The notes beneath the pieces are model-generated. The model made no database searches and was not told the DNA's origin. It saw nothing but the letters and a program-made list of their open reading frames with translations. From NCBI RefSeq assembly GCF_000154285.1, contig NZ_DS483477.1, positions 372,001 through 436,000 of the forward strand: a stretch of DNA of 64,000 nt. Direction: 5' to 3'. The stretch's first letter is position 1. Each line of letters opens with the position of its first letter. This DNA is from Amedibacillus dolichus DSM 3991 (GTDB taxonomy: Bacteria > Bacillota_I > Bacilli_A > Erysipelotrichales > Erysipelotrichaceae). A program made the position numbers and the translations under genes. Positions 55,563-64,000 of this stretch are shown here, piece by piece.

Positions 55563-58283
55563 ATGGATATTCGTGAGCAGCTTTTAAATGAATTACAGAA
55601 ACGTTGTAGGGAGCATGGCTTAGAGGAAAACGAGATTTTTACGGCAGCTTCTTTGAGTGAAACCTTACAGCTAAGTCGTAATACCGTATCGCAATACTTA
55701 AATGAATTTGTTAAAAAGGGCGTGCTTGTGAAAATCAATTCTCGTCCGGTATATTTTTTTGATAAGAAAAGTATGGAAACAGTATGGGATACTACCATAA
55801 CTCAAAATATCTTTTCATCATTTGAAGAATTGGAAGCCTCTAGAGAAAAAGATTTTGAAAAATTAATTGGTTATCAGGGTTCTTTGCAAACAGTTGTGGA
55901 GCATTGCAAGGCAGCTGTTTCTTATCCTGATAACGGACTTCCGGTTTTATTGTATGGAGCTACGGGAAGTGGAAAAAGCTTTTTAGCAGCACTTACCTAC
56001 CAGTATGCATTGCATCACAAGATTGTAAAATCACCTGCAAAATTCATTACAGTGAATTGTGCGGAATATGCGAACAATCCCGAGCTTTTAACAGCGAATC
56101 TATTTGGCTATGTAAAAGGTGCCTATACTGGTGCAGAGGAAAATCAAGAGGGCTTATTAAGCTTAGCGAATGAAGGTGTATTGTTTTTAGATGAAGTACA
56201 TTGTTTAGAAGCAAAGTGTCAAGAAAAGCTATTCCAATATATGGATAAAGGAATTTATCATAAGGTTGGAGATAATGAAAAGTGGTATCGCTCCAACTGT
56301 CGTTTGATTTTTGCTACGACGGAAAATCCACAAACCACATTATTGAAAACATTGCTTAGAAGAATACCGATTACAGTTGTTGTTCCTAGTTTAAAGGAGC
56401 GCCCATTACAAGAAAAGCGTGAACTTATTTATTCAATGTTTATGAATGAAAAAAAACGAATCCAAAAGGATATCTTTATTTCCAATTTAGTATTTCAAAC
56501 TCTATTGGATTTTACCTTTGTAGGAAATGTCGGAGAAATGGAAAATTCCATAAAGGCAATCTGTGCCGGAGTTTTCGTGAAAAAGGAACAAGACGCACTT
56601 AATATTCATTTTCTTGATTTACCGTCTTATTTCTTTAAAACGATGAAATCCGTACAGATGAAAACATACGATCGAGAAAGCGAAACGATGCTTCCAATTG
56701 AGGAATTGCATGGAACAAAAAAAGCGGCTACTCCGTTGTTGTTGCTATATGAACGGATTTTAGGTGTGCATAAGAAAAATGATGATTTTTTACAAGGGAT
56801 TGAACGCTGTCGTTTATTGATTCAAAACTTCATTGATTATATGTTCTTTAAGGAAAAATACAATGTTGTAAGCTCCAATGAGGATTTTCTTTTAAAGATG
56901 CTAGATAAGATCTATTCTATTATCATGAATAAATATTCTTTGGCAGTATCGAATAATCAAATAAAAATCTATTCTAAGTTTTTCGTTGAATATACGAAAA
57001 ATGTAACCGATGCAAAGATTTGGATTGCAATGCACCAAGAAGAAGTTACCTTGTTTCATAATAATTTACAGGATTATTATCCAAGAGCATATCGCATAGC
57101 AAATGAAGTCGTAGAAAATGTAGAATTGAATCTTGATGTAGAATTAGATGAAATGATTGTAATTATTTTAACATTATCCTTTATTGATATTGATCAGGAT
57201 ACCAATAATGGCCGCATCGGTTTGATTTTATGTCATGGGTATTCCACTGCTAGTTCGATTTCTGATACTGCCAATCACATGCTTGGTTCTCATGTATTTG
57301 ATGGTATTGATATGGAGCTTAGGATATCAATTGATAAGATCGTTCAGTTGGTAGATGATTATTTAAAACAAAAAGCACCGATACAAGAGCTGATGCTTTT
57401 GGTTGATATGGGAAGCTTGGAAAAAATTTACGAGAAGTTAGCGCCTTTATCGGATTGCAATATCGGTTTGATTAATCGTGTATCTACTGCTACGGCATTG
57501 GAAGCCGGAAATATGATGAAACAGGGAAGAAATGTCAAAGCCATTTTGGAGGCTTTAAAAAATAATAATGTGATTTCTACTCATTTTATCGAAGGAAAGA
57601 AGCGAAAGGAAGCTATTTTAACTGTTTGTGCAACCGGATTTGGTACGGCAAAGAAAATCAGTGAATTGATTATTACCTCGCTTCCTCGTACGATTGAGCT
57701 GGAGGTCATTCCTTACGATTATCAATCCCTTTTGGAAAATGGATTAGAGGATATGATTTTTTCGGAATATAACGTGCAGCTTATGGTAGGAACACTTGAT
57801 CCTGAGGTCAAAGGCATTCCTTATATGGCGATGGAAAGTATTATGACAAATGATGAGGCACAGGAACTTTATCAGCTGATTGGAAAGTATCTAGATGCAA
57901 ATGAACTGGAACAATTTAGTAAAAATATCATGAAGAACTTTACGCTTTCCAATATTGTAAATCATTTGACGATTTTGAATGCGGAAAAGGTGATGGAGGA
58001 CGTAGAAGATATTGTAACGGATTTGGAAGAACTGCTGGAAAAGAAGCTTTCGCCAACAACCAAGGTAGGTTTGTACGTGCATATCAGCTGTTTGATTGAG
58101 CGTATGATTTTACGCCAAGAGATTACCACGGTGGAGGGCTTTGATGCACTTTTAGGAGAACATGGGGATATTATCATGAAAATGAAACATGTATTTAGTG
58201 GCGTAGAAATGCGTTATAGTGTCGAAGTTCCGTATCCGGAAATGTATTATATATTAAATTATTTTAAAATTAGCGACAATTAA
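55563..58283 (+). CDS. LevR-type sigma-54 activator with PRD and EIIA domains
   Basis: 906 residues. Order: winged HTH (about 25-60), AAA+ domain (95-330) with Walker A GATGSGKS (132-139), GAYTGA loop (186-191) that contacts sigma-54 and Walker B GVLFLDE, a PRD (about 430-545), an EIIA-Man-like domain (GRIGLILCHGYSTASS with its His), an EIIB-like segment and a second PRD. PTS-dependent phosphorylation should tune its activity to sugar supply. It starts 4 bases after the EIIB gene. Confidence 0.93.
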   Translation: MDIREQLLNELQKRCREHGLEENEIFTAASLSETLQLSRNTVSQYLNEFVKKGVLVKINSRPVYFFDKKSMETVWDTTITQNIFSSFEELEASREKDFEKLIGYQGSLQTVVEHCKAAVSYPDNGLPVLLYGATGSGKSFLAALTYQYALHHKIVKSPAKFITVNCAEYANNPELLTANLFGYVKGAYTGAEENQEGLLSLANEGVLFLDEVHCLEAKCQEKLFQYMDKGIYHKVGDNEKWYRSNCRLIFATTENPQTTLLKTLLRRIPITVVVPSLKERPLQEKRELIYSMFMNEKKRIQKDIFISNLVFQTLLDFTFVGNVGEMENSIKAICAGVFVKKEQDALNIHFLDLPSYFFKTMKSVQMKTYDRESETMLPIEELHGTKKAATPLLLLYERILGVHKKNDDFLQGIERCRLLIQNFIDYMFFKEKYNVVSSNEDFLLKMLDKIYSIIMNKYSLAVSNNQIKIYSKFFVEYTKNVTDAKIWIAMHQEEVTLFHNNLQDYYPRAYRIANEVVENVELNLDVELDEMIVIILTLSFIDIDQDTNNGRIGLILCHGYSTASSISDTANHMLGSHVFDGIDMELRISIDKIVQLVDDYLKQKAPIQELMLLVDMGSLEKIYEKLAPLSDCNIGLINRVSTATALEAGNMMKQGRNVKAILEALKNNNVISTHFIEGKKRKEAILTVCATGFGTAKKISELIITSLPRTIELEVIPYDYQSLLENGLEDMIFSEYNVQLMVGTLDPEVKGIPYMAMESIMTNDEAQELYQLIGKYLDANELEQFSKNIMKNFTLSNIVNHLTILNAEKVMEDVEDIVTDLEELLEKKLSPTTKVGLYVHISCLIERMILRQEITTVEGFDALLGEHGDIIMKMKHVFSGVEMRYSVEVPYPEMYYILNYFKISDN

Positions 58284-58309
58284 TTGCGATAAAGTGTGCT
58301 CGACAGAAG

Positions 58310-58325
58310 TTGGCATACTTTTTGC
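58310..58325 (+). promoter_or_regulatory. Sigma-54 (-24/-12) promoter
   Basis: TTGGCATACTTTTTGC has GG at 58312-58313 and GC at 58324-58325 with exactly ten bases between, the fixed spacing of sigma-54 promoters. It lies 27 bases after the activator gene and 28 before EIIB. Confidence 0.88.
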
Positions 58326-58353
58326 TATATATAGGTTGTCAGGAGGTGGAAGT

Positions 58354-58818
58354 ATGCCAAACATTTTATTAACAAGAATAGACAATCGTTTGGTACATGG
58401 ACAGGTTGGGGTTACCTGGACAAAAACGATTGGCGCAAATCTTATTGTGGTAGCTGACGATGCTGTTGCACAGGACAAGATGCAGCAGTCCTTGATGACG
58501 GTTACCGCAAAATCATCAGGTGCCGGTGTGCGTTTCTTTTCCGTTGAAAAAACAGCGGCAATTATCGGAAATGCTGCTCCGGAACAGAAAATCTTTATCG
58601 TCTGCAAAACTCCAAAGGAGGTACGTCGTCTTGTAGAGCTTGGTGTTGAGTTAAAGGACATCAATGTAGGGAATATGCATTTCTCTGAAGGGAAAAGACC
58701 TCTTTCCAAAAAAGTATATGTAGATGATGCAGATATGGAAGATTTGCAATTCTTAGCAGCTAAGGGTTTGAATGTATATATTCAAGATGTACCCGGAGAT
58801 TCTAAAATAACTATTTAA
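58354..58818 (+). CDS. PTS EIIB, mannose family (second copy)
   Basis: 154 residues from ATG 58354 (MPNILLTRIDNRLVHGQVG), after AGGAGGT. It passes phosphate from EIIA to the incoming sugar. First gene of the sigma-54-driven operon; an upstream start would overlap the promoter. Confidence 0.92.
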   Translation: MPNILLTRIDNRLVHGQVGVTWTKTIGANLIVVADDAVAQDKMQQSLMTVTAKSSGAGVRFFSVEKTAAIIGNAAPEQKIFIVCKTPKEVRRLVELGVELKDINVGNMHFSEGKRPLSKKVYVDDADMEDLQFLAAKGLNVYIQDVPGDSKITI

Positions 58819-58839
58819 TTGAAAAGGAGATGAAAAAAT

Positions 58840-59646
58840 ATGGAGATTACGTTAATACAAGGACTCATGCTGTCCGTTATGGCGGTCATTGTAGGCCTTG
58901 ATTTCTTTCTAGAAGCGTTCTTCATTTTCCGTCCGTTGATTGTTTCAACCTTGACGGGATTGATTTTAGGAGAGCTGGAAACTGGTTTAAAGGTTGGAGC
59001 TCTTATCGAATTAGCATTTGCAGGTTTAACACCTGCCGGTGGAACACAGCCACCAAACCCGGTATTTGCAGGCTTAATGGGCACAGTATTGGCACATACA
59101 ACCGGTGCTTCTCCAGAAGCGGCTTTGGGATTGTGTTTACCATTTTCATTTTTAGGTCAGTATGTTATTCTATTCTATTATTCTGCCTTCTCTTTCTTTA
59201 TGGGAAAAGCCGATAAAGCGGCAGCTGAAGCGGATACCAAAGCACTTGCACGTATTAACTATACAACGATGGCTATTGTTTCATTAAGCTATGGATTGTT
59301 GGCATTCCTATGTACGTATGTTGCTCAGCAACCAATGATCAGCTTTGTCAATGCACTTCCGGAGGTTATTACACATGGTTTGGAGGTAGCAGGTAATATC
59401 TTGCCTGCTGTTGGTTTTGCAATGCTGCTGCGTGTTATGATGAAAGCAAAATACGCACCTTATTTTATTGCAGGTTTCTTAATGGCTTGCTTCTGCACAA
59501 TGCCGAATTTACTGCCGGTTGCATTACTTGGTGCAATCTTTGCACTTATTGACTTCTTCTCTGCGAAACAACGTAAAGAAGAAATTGCTGAAGCACTTGC
59601 AAATGCAGATGTAAATGGAGGAGGTAACTCAAATGTCGGAATCTAA
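58840..59646 (+). CDS. PTS EIIC, mannose/sorbose/GalNAc family
   Basis: 268 residues, about seven helices. FAGLTPAGGTQPPNPVFAGL and EAALGLCLPFSFLGQY are family signatures; GGTQPPNP resembles the N-acetylgalactosamine/sorbose branch, so the sugar may be an amino sugar or hexose. Overlaps EIID by 14 bases. Confidence 0.9.
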   Translation: MEITLIQGLMLSVMAVIVGLDFFLEAFFIFRPLIVSTLTGLILGELETGLKVGALIELAFAGLTPAGGTQPPNPVFAGLMGTVLAHTTGASPEAALGLCLPFSFLGQYVILFYYSAFSFFMGKADKAAAEADTKALARINYTTMAIVSLSYGLLAFLCTYVAQQPMISFVNALPEVITHGLEVAGNILPAVGFAMLLRVMMKAKYAPYFIAGFLMACFCTMPNLLPVALLGAIFALIDFFSAKQRKEEIAEALANADVNGGGNSNVGI

Positions 59647-60433
59647 AAAGCTAACTAAAAAAGATATAACGATGCTGGGACTTCGTTCTTCCTTTTTACA
59701 AGCATCTTTTAACTATGAACGTATGCAGGCCGGTGGATTTACATGGGCAATGCTTCCATTATTGGAAAAGATACATGGTAATGATAAAGAAGGTTTGTCT
59801 GAAGCAATGAGTGATAACCTTGAATTTATCAACACACACCCTAATCTAGTGGGCTTCTTGATGGGACTTATGATGTCATTGGAAGAAGGAGGCAAAGAAA
59901 ATCACGGAGCTATCAAGGGCTTGAAGCTTGCATTATTTGGTCCGATTGCCGGTATCGGCGATGCGATTTTCTGGTTTACGATTCTTCCAATCGTTGCAGG
60001 AATTTCTTGTTCCTTTGCATCACAGGGTTCTGTTTTAGGACCGATCATTTTCTTTCTAACCTATGTTGTGATTTGGGTACTTCGTATCGTATGGACACAT
60101 TTGGGGTATAACTTAGGTACAAAATCAATTGATATTATTACGGAGAACTCAGAAACGATTGCAAACTCTGCAACTATTCTTGGAATAACCGTTATCGGTG
60201 CATTGATCGCAAGCTATGTAAAGATCAATCTGTTGCCGGTTATTAAGGTTGATGGCGGTATTGAGGTTGCATTACAAGCTGACTTCTTCGATCGTATCTT
60301 CCCAAATCTATTGCCAATGTGTGTAACTCTACTGTTGTTTTATCTACTAAAGAAAAAGCAAGTAAATCCGGTTGTATTGATCATTGGTATCATTGTATTA
60401 TCAATCCTTGGATCTTGGGTAGGATTGTTATAA
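59633..60433 (+). CDS. PTS EIID, mannose family
   Basis: 266 residues from ATG 59633 (MSESKKLTKKDITMLGLRSS), after GGAGGAGG. SSFLQASFNYERMQAGG and GPIAGIGDAIFWFTILPI are diagnostic. Completes the membrane complex. No free EIIA gene is present in the window, so it must be encoded elsewhere. Confidence 0.92.
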   Translation: MSESKKLTKKDITMLGLRSSFLQASFNYERMQAGGFTWAMLPLLEKIHGNDKEGLSEAMSDNLEFINTHPNLVGFLMGLMMSLEEGGKENHGAIKGLKLALFGPIAGIGDAIFWFTILPIVAGISCSFASQGSVLGPIIFFLTYVVIWVLRIVWTHLGYNLGTKSIDIITENSETIANSATILGITVIGALIASYVKINLLPVIKVDGGIEVALQADFFDRIFPNLLPMCVTLLLFYLLKKKQVNPVVLIIGIIVLSILGSWVGLL

Positions 60434-60441
60434 AAGTATAC

Positions 60442-60472
60442 AAAGGGATTGAGCGAATGTATCGATCCCTTT
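60442..60472 (+). terminator. Hairpin after EIID
   Basis: AAAGGGAT and ATCCCTTT stem, followed by CGTTATAT without a good T-run. Read-through into the HAD gene is likely. Confidence 0.45.
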
Positions 60473-60494
60473 CGTTATATGGAGGATATCAATT

Positions 60495-61265
60495 ATGATA
60501 AAGGCAGTATTCTTTGATATAGATGGCACCTTGCTTTCCTTAAAAGACAATAGCTTTCCTGATAGTGCTCGTTTTGCGCTAACGCAGCTAAAGAAAAAAG
60601 GAATAAAAATTTTTATCGCTACTGGCAGACATTTGTCGGAAATGAAGTCTTTGGCGATTATGGAACTTCCTTTTGACGGATATGTGTTGTTAAACGGGCA
60701 GCTTTGTTTAGACGCAAATAAAAAAGTTTTATGCTCTTACCCGATTTTTCAAGAGGACAAGCATATACTTGTTGAGCTTTATGAGAAAAAGGACATTCCT
60801 ATTATTTTTGTTGAGCAGGAAAGCCTCTATATCAATATGTCCAATGAGATAGTAGAGGCAGCTCAAAGAACCATCGCTTTGCCAATTCCTCCGATTGCTG
60901 CTTATAGTGGAAATCCTATTTATCAAGCGACAGCTTTTGTAAACAAAACGGAATGTGAACAAATCATGAAGCATCTTCCACATTGTAAAATGATGCGTTG
61001 GAATGATGTTGGTGTTGATATTATATCCAATCAAGGTGGTAAGGCAATCGGAATGGCACAAATTTTAAAACATTATCATTTACAAAGAGATGAGATTATG
61101 GCCTTTGGAGATAATGAGAATGATATGGATATGTTAGCCTTTGCAGGTCTAGGCATTGCTATGGGAAATGCTTTGGATATTGTGAAGAAGGTTAGCGATG
61201 ATGTTACGGATACCGTAGATGAGGACGGTATTTATCACGCTTTACAAAAATATCAGCTGCTTTAA
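60495..61265 (+). CDS. Cof-type HAD-IIB phosphatase
   Basis: 256 residues. Motif I FFDIDGTLL, motif II IFIATGRH, motif III with Lys in NQGGKAIGMAQIL, motif IV AFGDNENDMDML. It follows the PTS genes after 61 bases and may act on sugar phosphates they produce; that link is inference. GGAGG upstream. Confidence 0.9.
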   Translation: MIKAVFFDIDGTLLSLKDNSFPDSARFALTQLKKKGIKIFIATGRHLSEMKSLAIMELPFDGYVLLNGQLCLDANKKVLCSYPIFQEDKHILVELYEKKDIPIIFVEQESLYINMSNEIVEAAQRTIALPIPPIAAYSGNPIYQATAFVNKTECEQIMKHLPHCKMMRWNDVGVDIISNQGGKAIGMAQILKHYHLQRDEIMAFGDNENDMDMLAFAGLGIAMGNALDIVKKVSDDVTDTVDEDGIYHALQKYQLL

Positions 61266-61332
61266 CCCTTTCTAAGCTGATAAACGCTAAAAATCTAAGT
61301 GCTCTTTTTTGCTTATAAGGGCTGTAATAGTG

Positions 61333-61378
61333 AAAACAAGACATGAAAATGCAAATTACTTTTGATGTCTTGTTTTGC
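61333..61378 (+). terminator. Terminator after the HAD gene
   Basis: AAAACAAGACAT and ATGTCTTGTTTT, a perfect 12-base stem; T's within the stem end. Confidence 0.75.
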
Positions 61379-61531
61379 TTGTATGGGGATATGGAAAATA
61401 AAAGGATAGGTAAAAGATATTTGAAAATATAGGATAAGCAATCATACAGTTTATGTATAGACTAGGACTTTTCGCTGTCTTTTCTTGCTGTACATTCGCT
61501 TAGAAGATGCACCAAACACGAAAATATTTGT

Positions 61532-61605
61532 TATAATGAAAGCAAGCAAAGTGTAGGAACTCGCAGCATCGGCTGTTACCGGTGTAGGAGCAAAGTGTTA
61601 TTTCG
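61532..61605 (+). promoter_or_regulatory. Promoter and possibly structured leader of the patatin unit
   Basis: TATAAT (near 61532) opens a leader with the hairpin CATCGG-CTGTTA-CCGGTG and the repeated word AGCAAAGTGT on both sides. It does not match a riboswitch class I know. 61379-61530 shows nothing else. Confidence 0.35.
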
Positions 61606-61630
61606 ATTTCTTATATACAGAGGTGAGGTT

Positions 61631-61876
61631 ATGCTTGATCAGAAAACTTTTTTTGTTGTTCGTGCTTGGAGAAGCAATGTTTACTTTTTAAATAGGAAGC
61701 ATACAGCAGCTTTTATGGAATTTTTTGGCAGTGTCGTACAAGCTTGTATAGTACGCTGTCATCAGTTTAAAAAGCTTTCCGGTATCGGAAATAAAGTGTT
61801 TGTAAAAATAACTCATGGGATATTTGCGCAAAGCTTAGAAACGAATACGGTAAGTAGATTGGAGCTTTGTGTATGA
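61631..61876 (+). CDS. Small conserved-looking protein coupled to the patatin gene
   Basis: About 81 residues from ATG 61631 (MLDQKTFFVVRAWRSNVYFL), after AGAGGTGAGG. Basic, no membrane helix. Its TGA overlaps the ATG of the lipase gene (ATGA), strong evidence that it is translated. I do not recognise the family. Confidence 0.55.
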   Translation: MLDQKTFFVVRAWRSNVYFLNRKHTAAFMEFFGSVVQACIVRCHQFKKLSGIGNKVFVKITHGIFAQSLETNTVSRLELCV

Positions 61877-63075
61877 AACGCGTTCTTGTTTTCGGCGGCG
61901 GAGGAAGTAAGGGAGCCTATGAAATCGGTGTTTGGAAAGCCTTAGACGAATTGGGATTACATTTTGATGCCGTATGTGGAACAAGCATCGGCGCTTTGAT
62001 TGGAACTATGTATGTGCAGCAGGATTACGATAAGCTTGTTGAACTATGGGAGAAGATTGATGTAGAAGATGTGATTGCCAGTGGGATAAATTTGGATTTC
62101 GATATGGACTTGCTCATGTCGCAAAAGGGAAAATATAAGGAGCTATTAGCTGGATATGTACAGCATAAGGGTGCTGATATTCGTCCCTTCAAAGAAATGC
62201 TTACCAAGCTTTTTGATGCAGATAAATTCTTTTCCAGTGATATTGATTTTGCTTGCATGTGTGTTAATGTAACAAAGCGTAAGGCTCAAAGAGTCTTTAA
62301 GAAGGATATGGACGCAGATAATGGAGTAGATTGGTTGTTGGCAAGCAGTGCTTGCTTTCCGGCTTTTCCGATGCATATTATCAAAGAGGAAAAGTATATT
62401 GATGGAGGGTATTCCTCTAATGTTCCGATTTCCTTGGCGAAAGCAATGCATGCAGATATGATCGTGGCAGTAGATTTGAAGTATGAGCCAAAGAAACGTC
62501 ATAAATCTACAAAGTATTTGATGTATATACAGCCACATGTTCCACTAGGTTCTTTTTTGTATTTTGATCAGACGCGTATTTTGCGCAACCGAACCCTTGG
62601 TTATCTTGATACTATGAAAGCTTTTCAACGTTATGAAGGTACCATTTATACCTTTTACCATGAAGAAAAGCTATTGTATTATGAAGAAGCTATAAAAGGA
62701 AGCTGCAAAGAAATTGCTGACTATATGAAAGGCTTATGGAAACAAGTGGAGCATGAGCGCTATCCTTATCTTGCGATATTGGAAATGATTGCCTATGATT
62801 TTCAACTGGAAGATAGCTGTATTTATCATATTCAAGAGCTTGTTGAACACTGCTTAGATGTTGTTGATAACAGTATGTATCATGGAAAGAAAATCGACAA
62901 GGAGCGTTTGAAAGAAATGATAAAGATGCGTACGATATCAACGAAAAAGGAGAGTATTTTAGTTATGCTTGCCTATTTAAAGGATAATCATGAACAGCCT
63001 AAGCTTTCACGTCTTATGAAAGAAACATATATTAAAGCTTTTCTTCTTTATCAGCTACAAAAAAAGGTACTGTGA
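61873..63075 (+). CDS. Patatin-like phospholipase family protein
   Basis: 400 residues. Oxyanion hole FGGGGSKGAYEIG (8-20), nucleophile elbow GTSIGA (Ser near 41) and catalytic Asp in YIDGGYSSNVP. The first 230 residues form the lipase domain; the remaining helical region is of unknown role. Likely an intracellular acyl hydrolase (no signal peptide). ATG 61873 with GGAG 8 bases upstream. Confidence 0.9.
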   Translation: MKRVLVFGGGGSKGAYEIGVWKALDELGLHFDAVCGTSIGALIGTMYVQQDYDKLVELWEKIDVEDVIASGINLDFDMDLLMSQKGKYKELLAGYVQHKGADIRPFKEMLTKLFDADKFFSSDIDFACMCVNVTKRKAQRVFKKDMDADNGVDWLLASSACFPAFPMHIIKEEKYIDGGYSSNVPISLAKAMHADMIVAVDLKYEPKKRHKSTKYLMYIQPHVPLGSFLYFDQTRILRNRTLGYLDTMKAFQRYEGTIYTFYHEEKLLYYEEAIKGSCKEIADYMKGLWKQVEHERYPYLAILEMIAYDFQLEDSCIYHIQELVEHCLDVVDNSMYHGKKIDKERLKEMIKMRTISTKKESILVMLAYLKDNHEQPKLSRLMKETYIKAFLLYQLQKKVL

Positions 63076-63097
63076 CAGATAAGTCAAGCTCTAAGAC

Positions 63098-63141
63098 AAA
63101 AAAATACACCCAATTCCATAAGGAAGAAGGTGTATTTTTTT
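63098..63141 (+). terminator. Terminator after the patatin gene
   Basis: AAAAAAATACACC and GGTGTATTTTTTT, a perfect 13-base stem. A -10 TATAAT follows at 63144-63149, only 7 bases before the next ATG. Confidence 0.85.
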
Positions 63142-63155
63142 GGTATAATTTATGT

Positions 63156-63258
63156 ATGACAAGTACTCAAATTAACCAAGAAAATTATACAGCATATCAG
63201 CCACATATGCTACTAGATTTTAATTTTTCTTTTCAAAACGATGTTCTTAAAGATGATT
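63156..63258 (+). pseudogene. ORF start interrupted by the IS3 element
   Basis: ATG 63156 opens MTSTQINQENYTAYQPHMLL and continues for 34 codons until the IS3 end. The style (Tyr-x-x-x-Gln-Pro near the start of a transposase) recalls IS1182-type transposases, but I cannot confirm it. The remaining part of the gene would be beyond the IS, outside the window. Confidence 0.45.
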
Positions 63259-64000
63259 TGGTACTATGTCAAGATTTCGGACAACTAAAATATAAGAATT
63301 TTCAATTTTTAGTTTAAATTATTCTGGTAGTAGTTTTTTTCATATTTGTTTGGAGATTGGTAATCACAATGAGAATGTATTCTTACTGTATTGTAAAATC
63401 CTTCTATGTATTCAAATACCATCTGATAGGCTTCTGAATAGTCATTTATCTTTTTTCTGTTTAGCCATTCTCTTTTTATCAATGCATGAAATGATTCTAT
63501 GCATGCATTATCCCATGGATTCCCTTTTTTAGAGTAACTGCCGATCATTCCTACCGTTAGATTATAGTATTTTTTTGATGTGAATTGAACACCTCTGTCA
63601 CTGTGTATTACTACCGGATTATCTGTTTTTCTCCTCCTTTTTGCTTCTTCCAGACATTTTAATACTTCCTCTACTTCCATTGTTTTTGTTAGTTTCCAGG
63701 CTATTATTTTTCTTGAGTATAAATCCATTATACTTGTCAGATACACAAATCCTTCTTCCTGTGTCCAAATATAGGTTATATCTGTACACCAGGCTGAATT
63801 CGGCTTTTCAGGATTGAAATTACGTTTTAGAATATTCTTCAGTTTTGATGAAAAATCACTGTCCTTAGTGGTTATTGTGCATGGTCTGATATAATGGGCT
63901 TTAATACCCATCTCACGCATAATATTGCCCACATATTTTTCGCTGACTTTTATTCCTGACTGATTCAGTTTTACAGTTATTTTCGGTGCTCCATAAATTT
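63258..64000 (-). mobile_element. IS3-family insertion sequence, copy 2 (partial, inverted)
   Basis: Matches copy 1 from its right end TGGTACTATGTCA inward, with one silent change that I noticed (GCC for GCT in the codons for SEAYQ). It runs off the window. Opposite orientation to copy 1. Confidence 0.93.
63309..64000 (-). CDS. IS3-family transposase OrfB (partial)
   Basis: The last 230 or so residues of the same protein as at 11718, including all three catalytic acidic residues. The N-terminus is outside the window. Confidence 0.93.
   Translation of the reverse strand, partial: IYGAPKITVKLNQSGIKVSEKYVGNIMREMGIKAHYIRPCTITTKDSDFSSKLKNILKRNFNPEKPNSAWCTDITYIWTQEEGFVYLTSIMDLYSRKIIAWKLTKTMEVEEVLKCLEEAKRRRKTDNPVVIHSDRGVQFTSKKYYNLTVGMIGSYSKKGNPWDNACIESFHALIKREWLNRKKINDYSEAYQMVFEYIEGFYNTVRIHSHCDYQSPNKYEKNYYQNNLN

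Overview
The window reads as a chromosomal segment of a low-GC, anaerobic, fermentative Firmicute. The 16S gene, the butyrate operon of clostridial type, an Rnf complex, a monomeric [FeFe] hydrogenase and AT-rich codon use all fit the Erysipelotrichaceae (Clostridium innocuum / Eubacterium dolichum neighbourhood). That placement is my inference from reading the sequence; no database was searched.

Layout. 1-3455 is an insertion-sequence graveyard: a lipoprotein start, a frameshifted IS66 remnant, and an intact IS1634-type element flanked by a direct repeat of about 213 bp. 3455-10241 holds housekeeping and redox genes: ATP-grasp ligase, lipoprotein thioredoxin, xpt, an EamA exporter, [FeFe] hydrogenase, yneF and a GT51 glycosyltransferase. 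tRNA-Leu(CAA) at 10442 is followed by the tail of a tyrosine integrase and small remnants, then an IS3-family element. An rRNA operon (16S-23S-5S, no spacer tRNA) occupies 13121-18120. Next come an Fe-S aldo/keto reductase, feoAB and a HAD phosphatase.

23293-31376 is the butyryl-CoA pathway: thl (minus strand) divergent from bcd-etfB-etfA-hbd-crt-CoA transferase. The intergenic region carries a perfect Rex-type operator (TTGTTAA-N4-TTAACAA) beside the bcd promoter and a weaker one beside the thl promoter; a third Rex-like site overlaps the -10 of the hydrogenase. NADH-sensing control of the electron-disposal genes is the unifying inference. 48656-53756 encodes the ferredoxin:NAD+ oxidoreductase Rnf (C-D-G-E-A-small ORF-B) with three oddities: RnfD has an extra C-terminal FMN-binding domain, RnfB is only 104 residues, and an untracked 56-residue Cys-rich membrane protein lies between rnfA and rnfB.

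31459-47688 holds regulators and transporters: an XRE-TPR regulator, an MFS exporter, a nitroreductase, a GntR/YtrA-type ABC operon, a Bce-type two-component/ABC module, and an MMPL transporter plus coiled-coil secreted protein facing a TetR gene across three 13-bp operators. 53839-60433 is a self-contained sigma-54 circuit: rpoN, an EIIB, a LevR-type activator, then a canonical -24/-12 promoter driving mannose-family EIIB-EIIC-EIID. The window closes with a HAD phosphatase, a small ORF coupled to a patatin-like lipase, and a second, oppositely oriented copy of the IS3 element that cuts an unidentified ORF.
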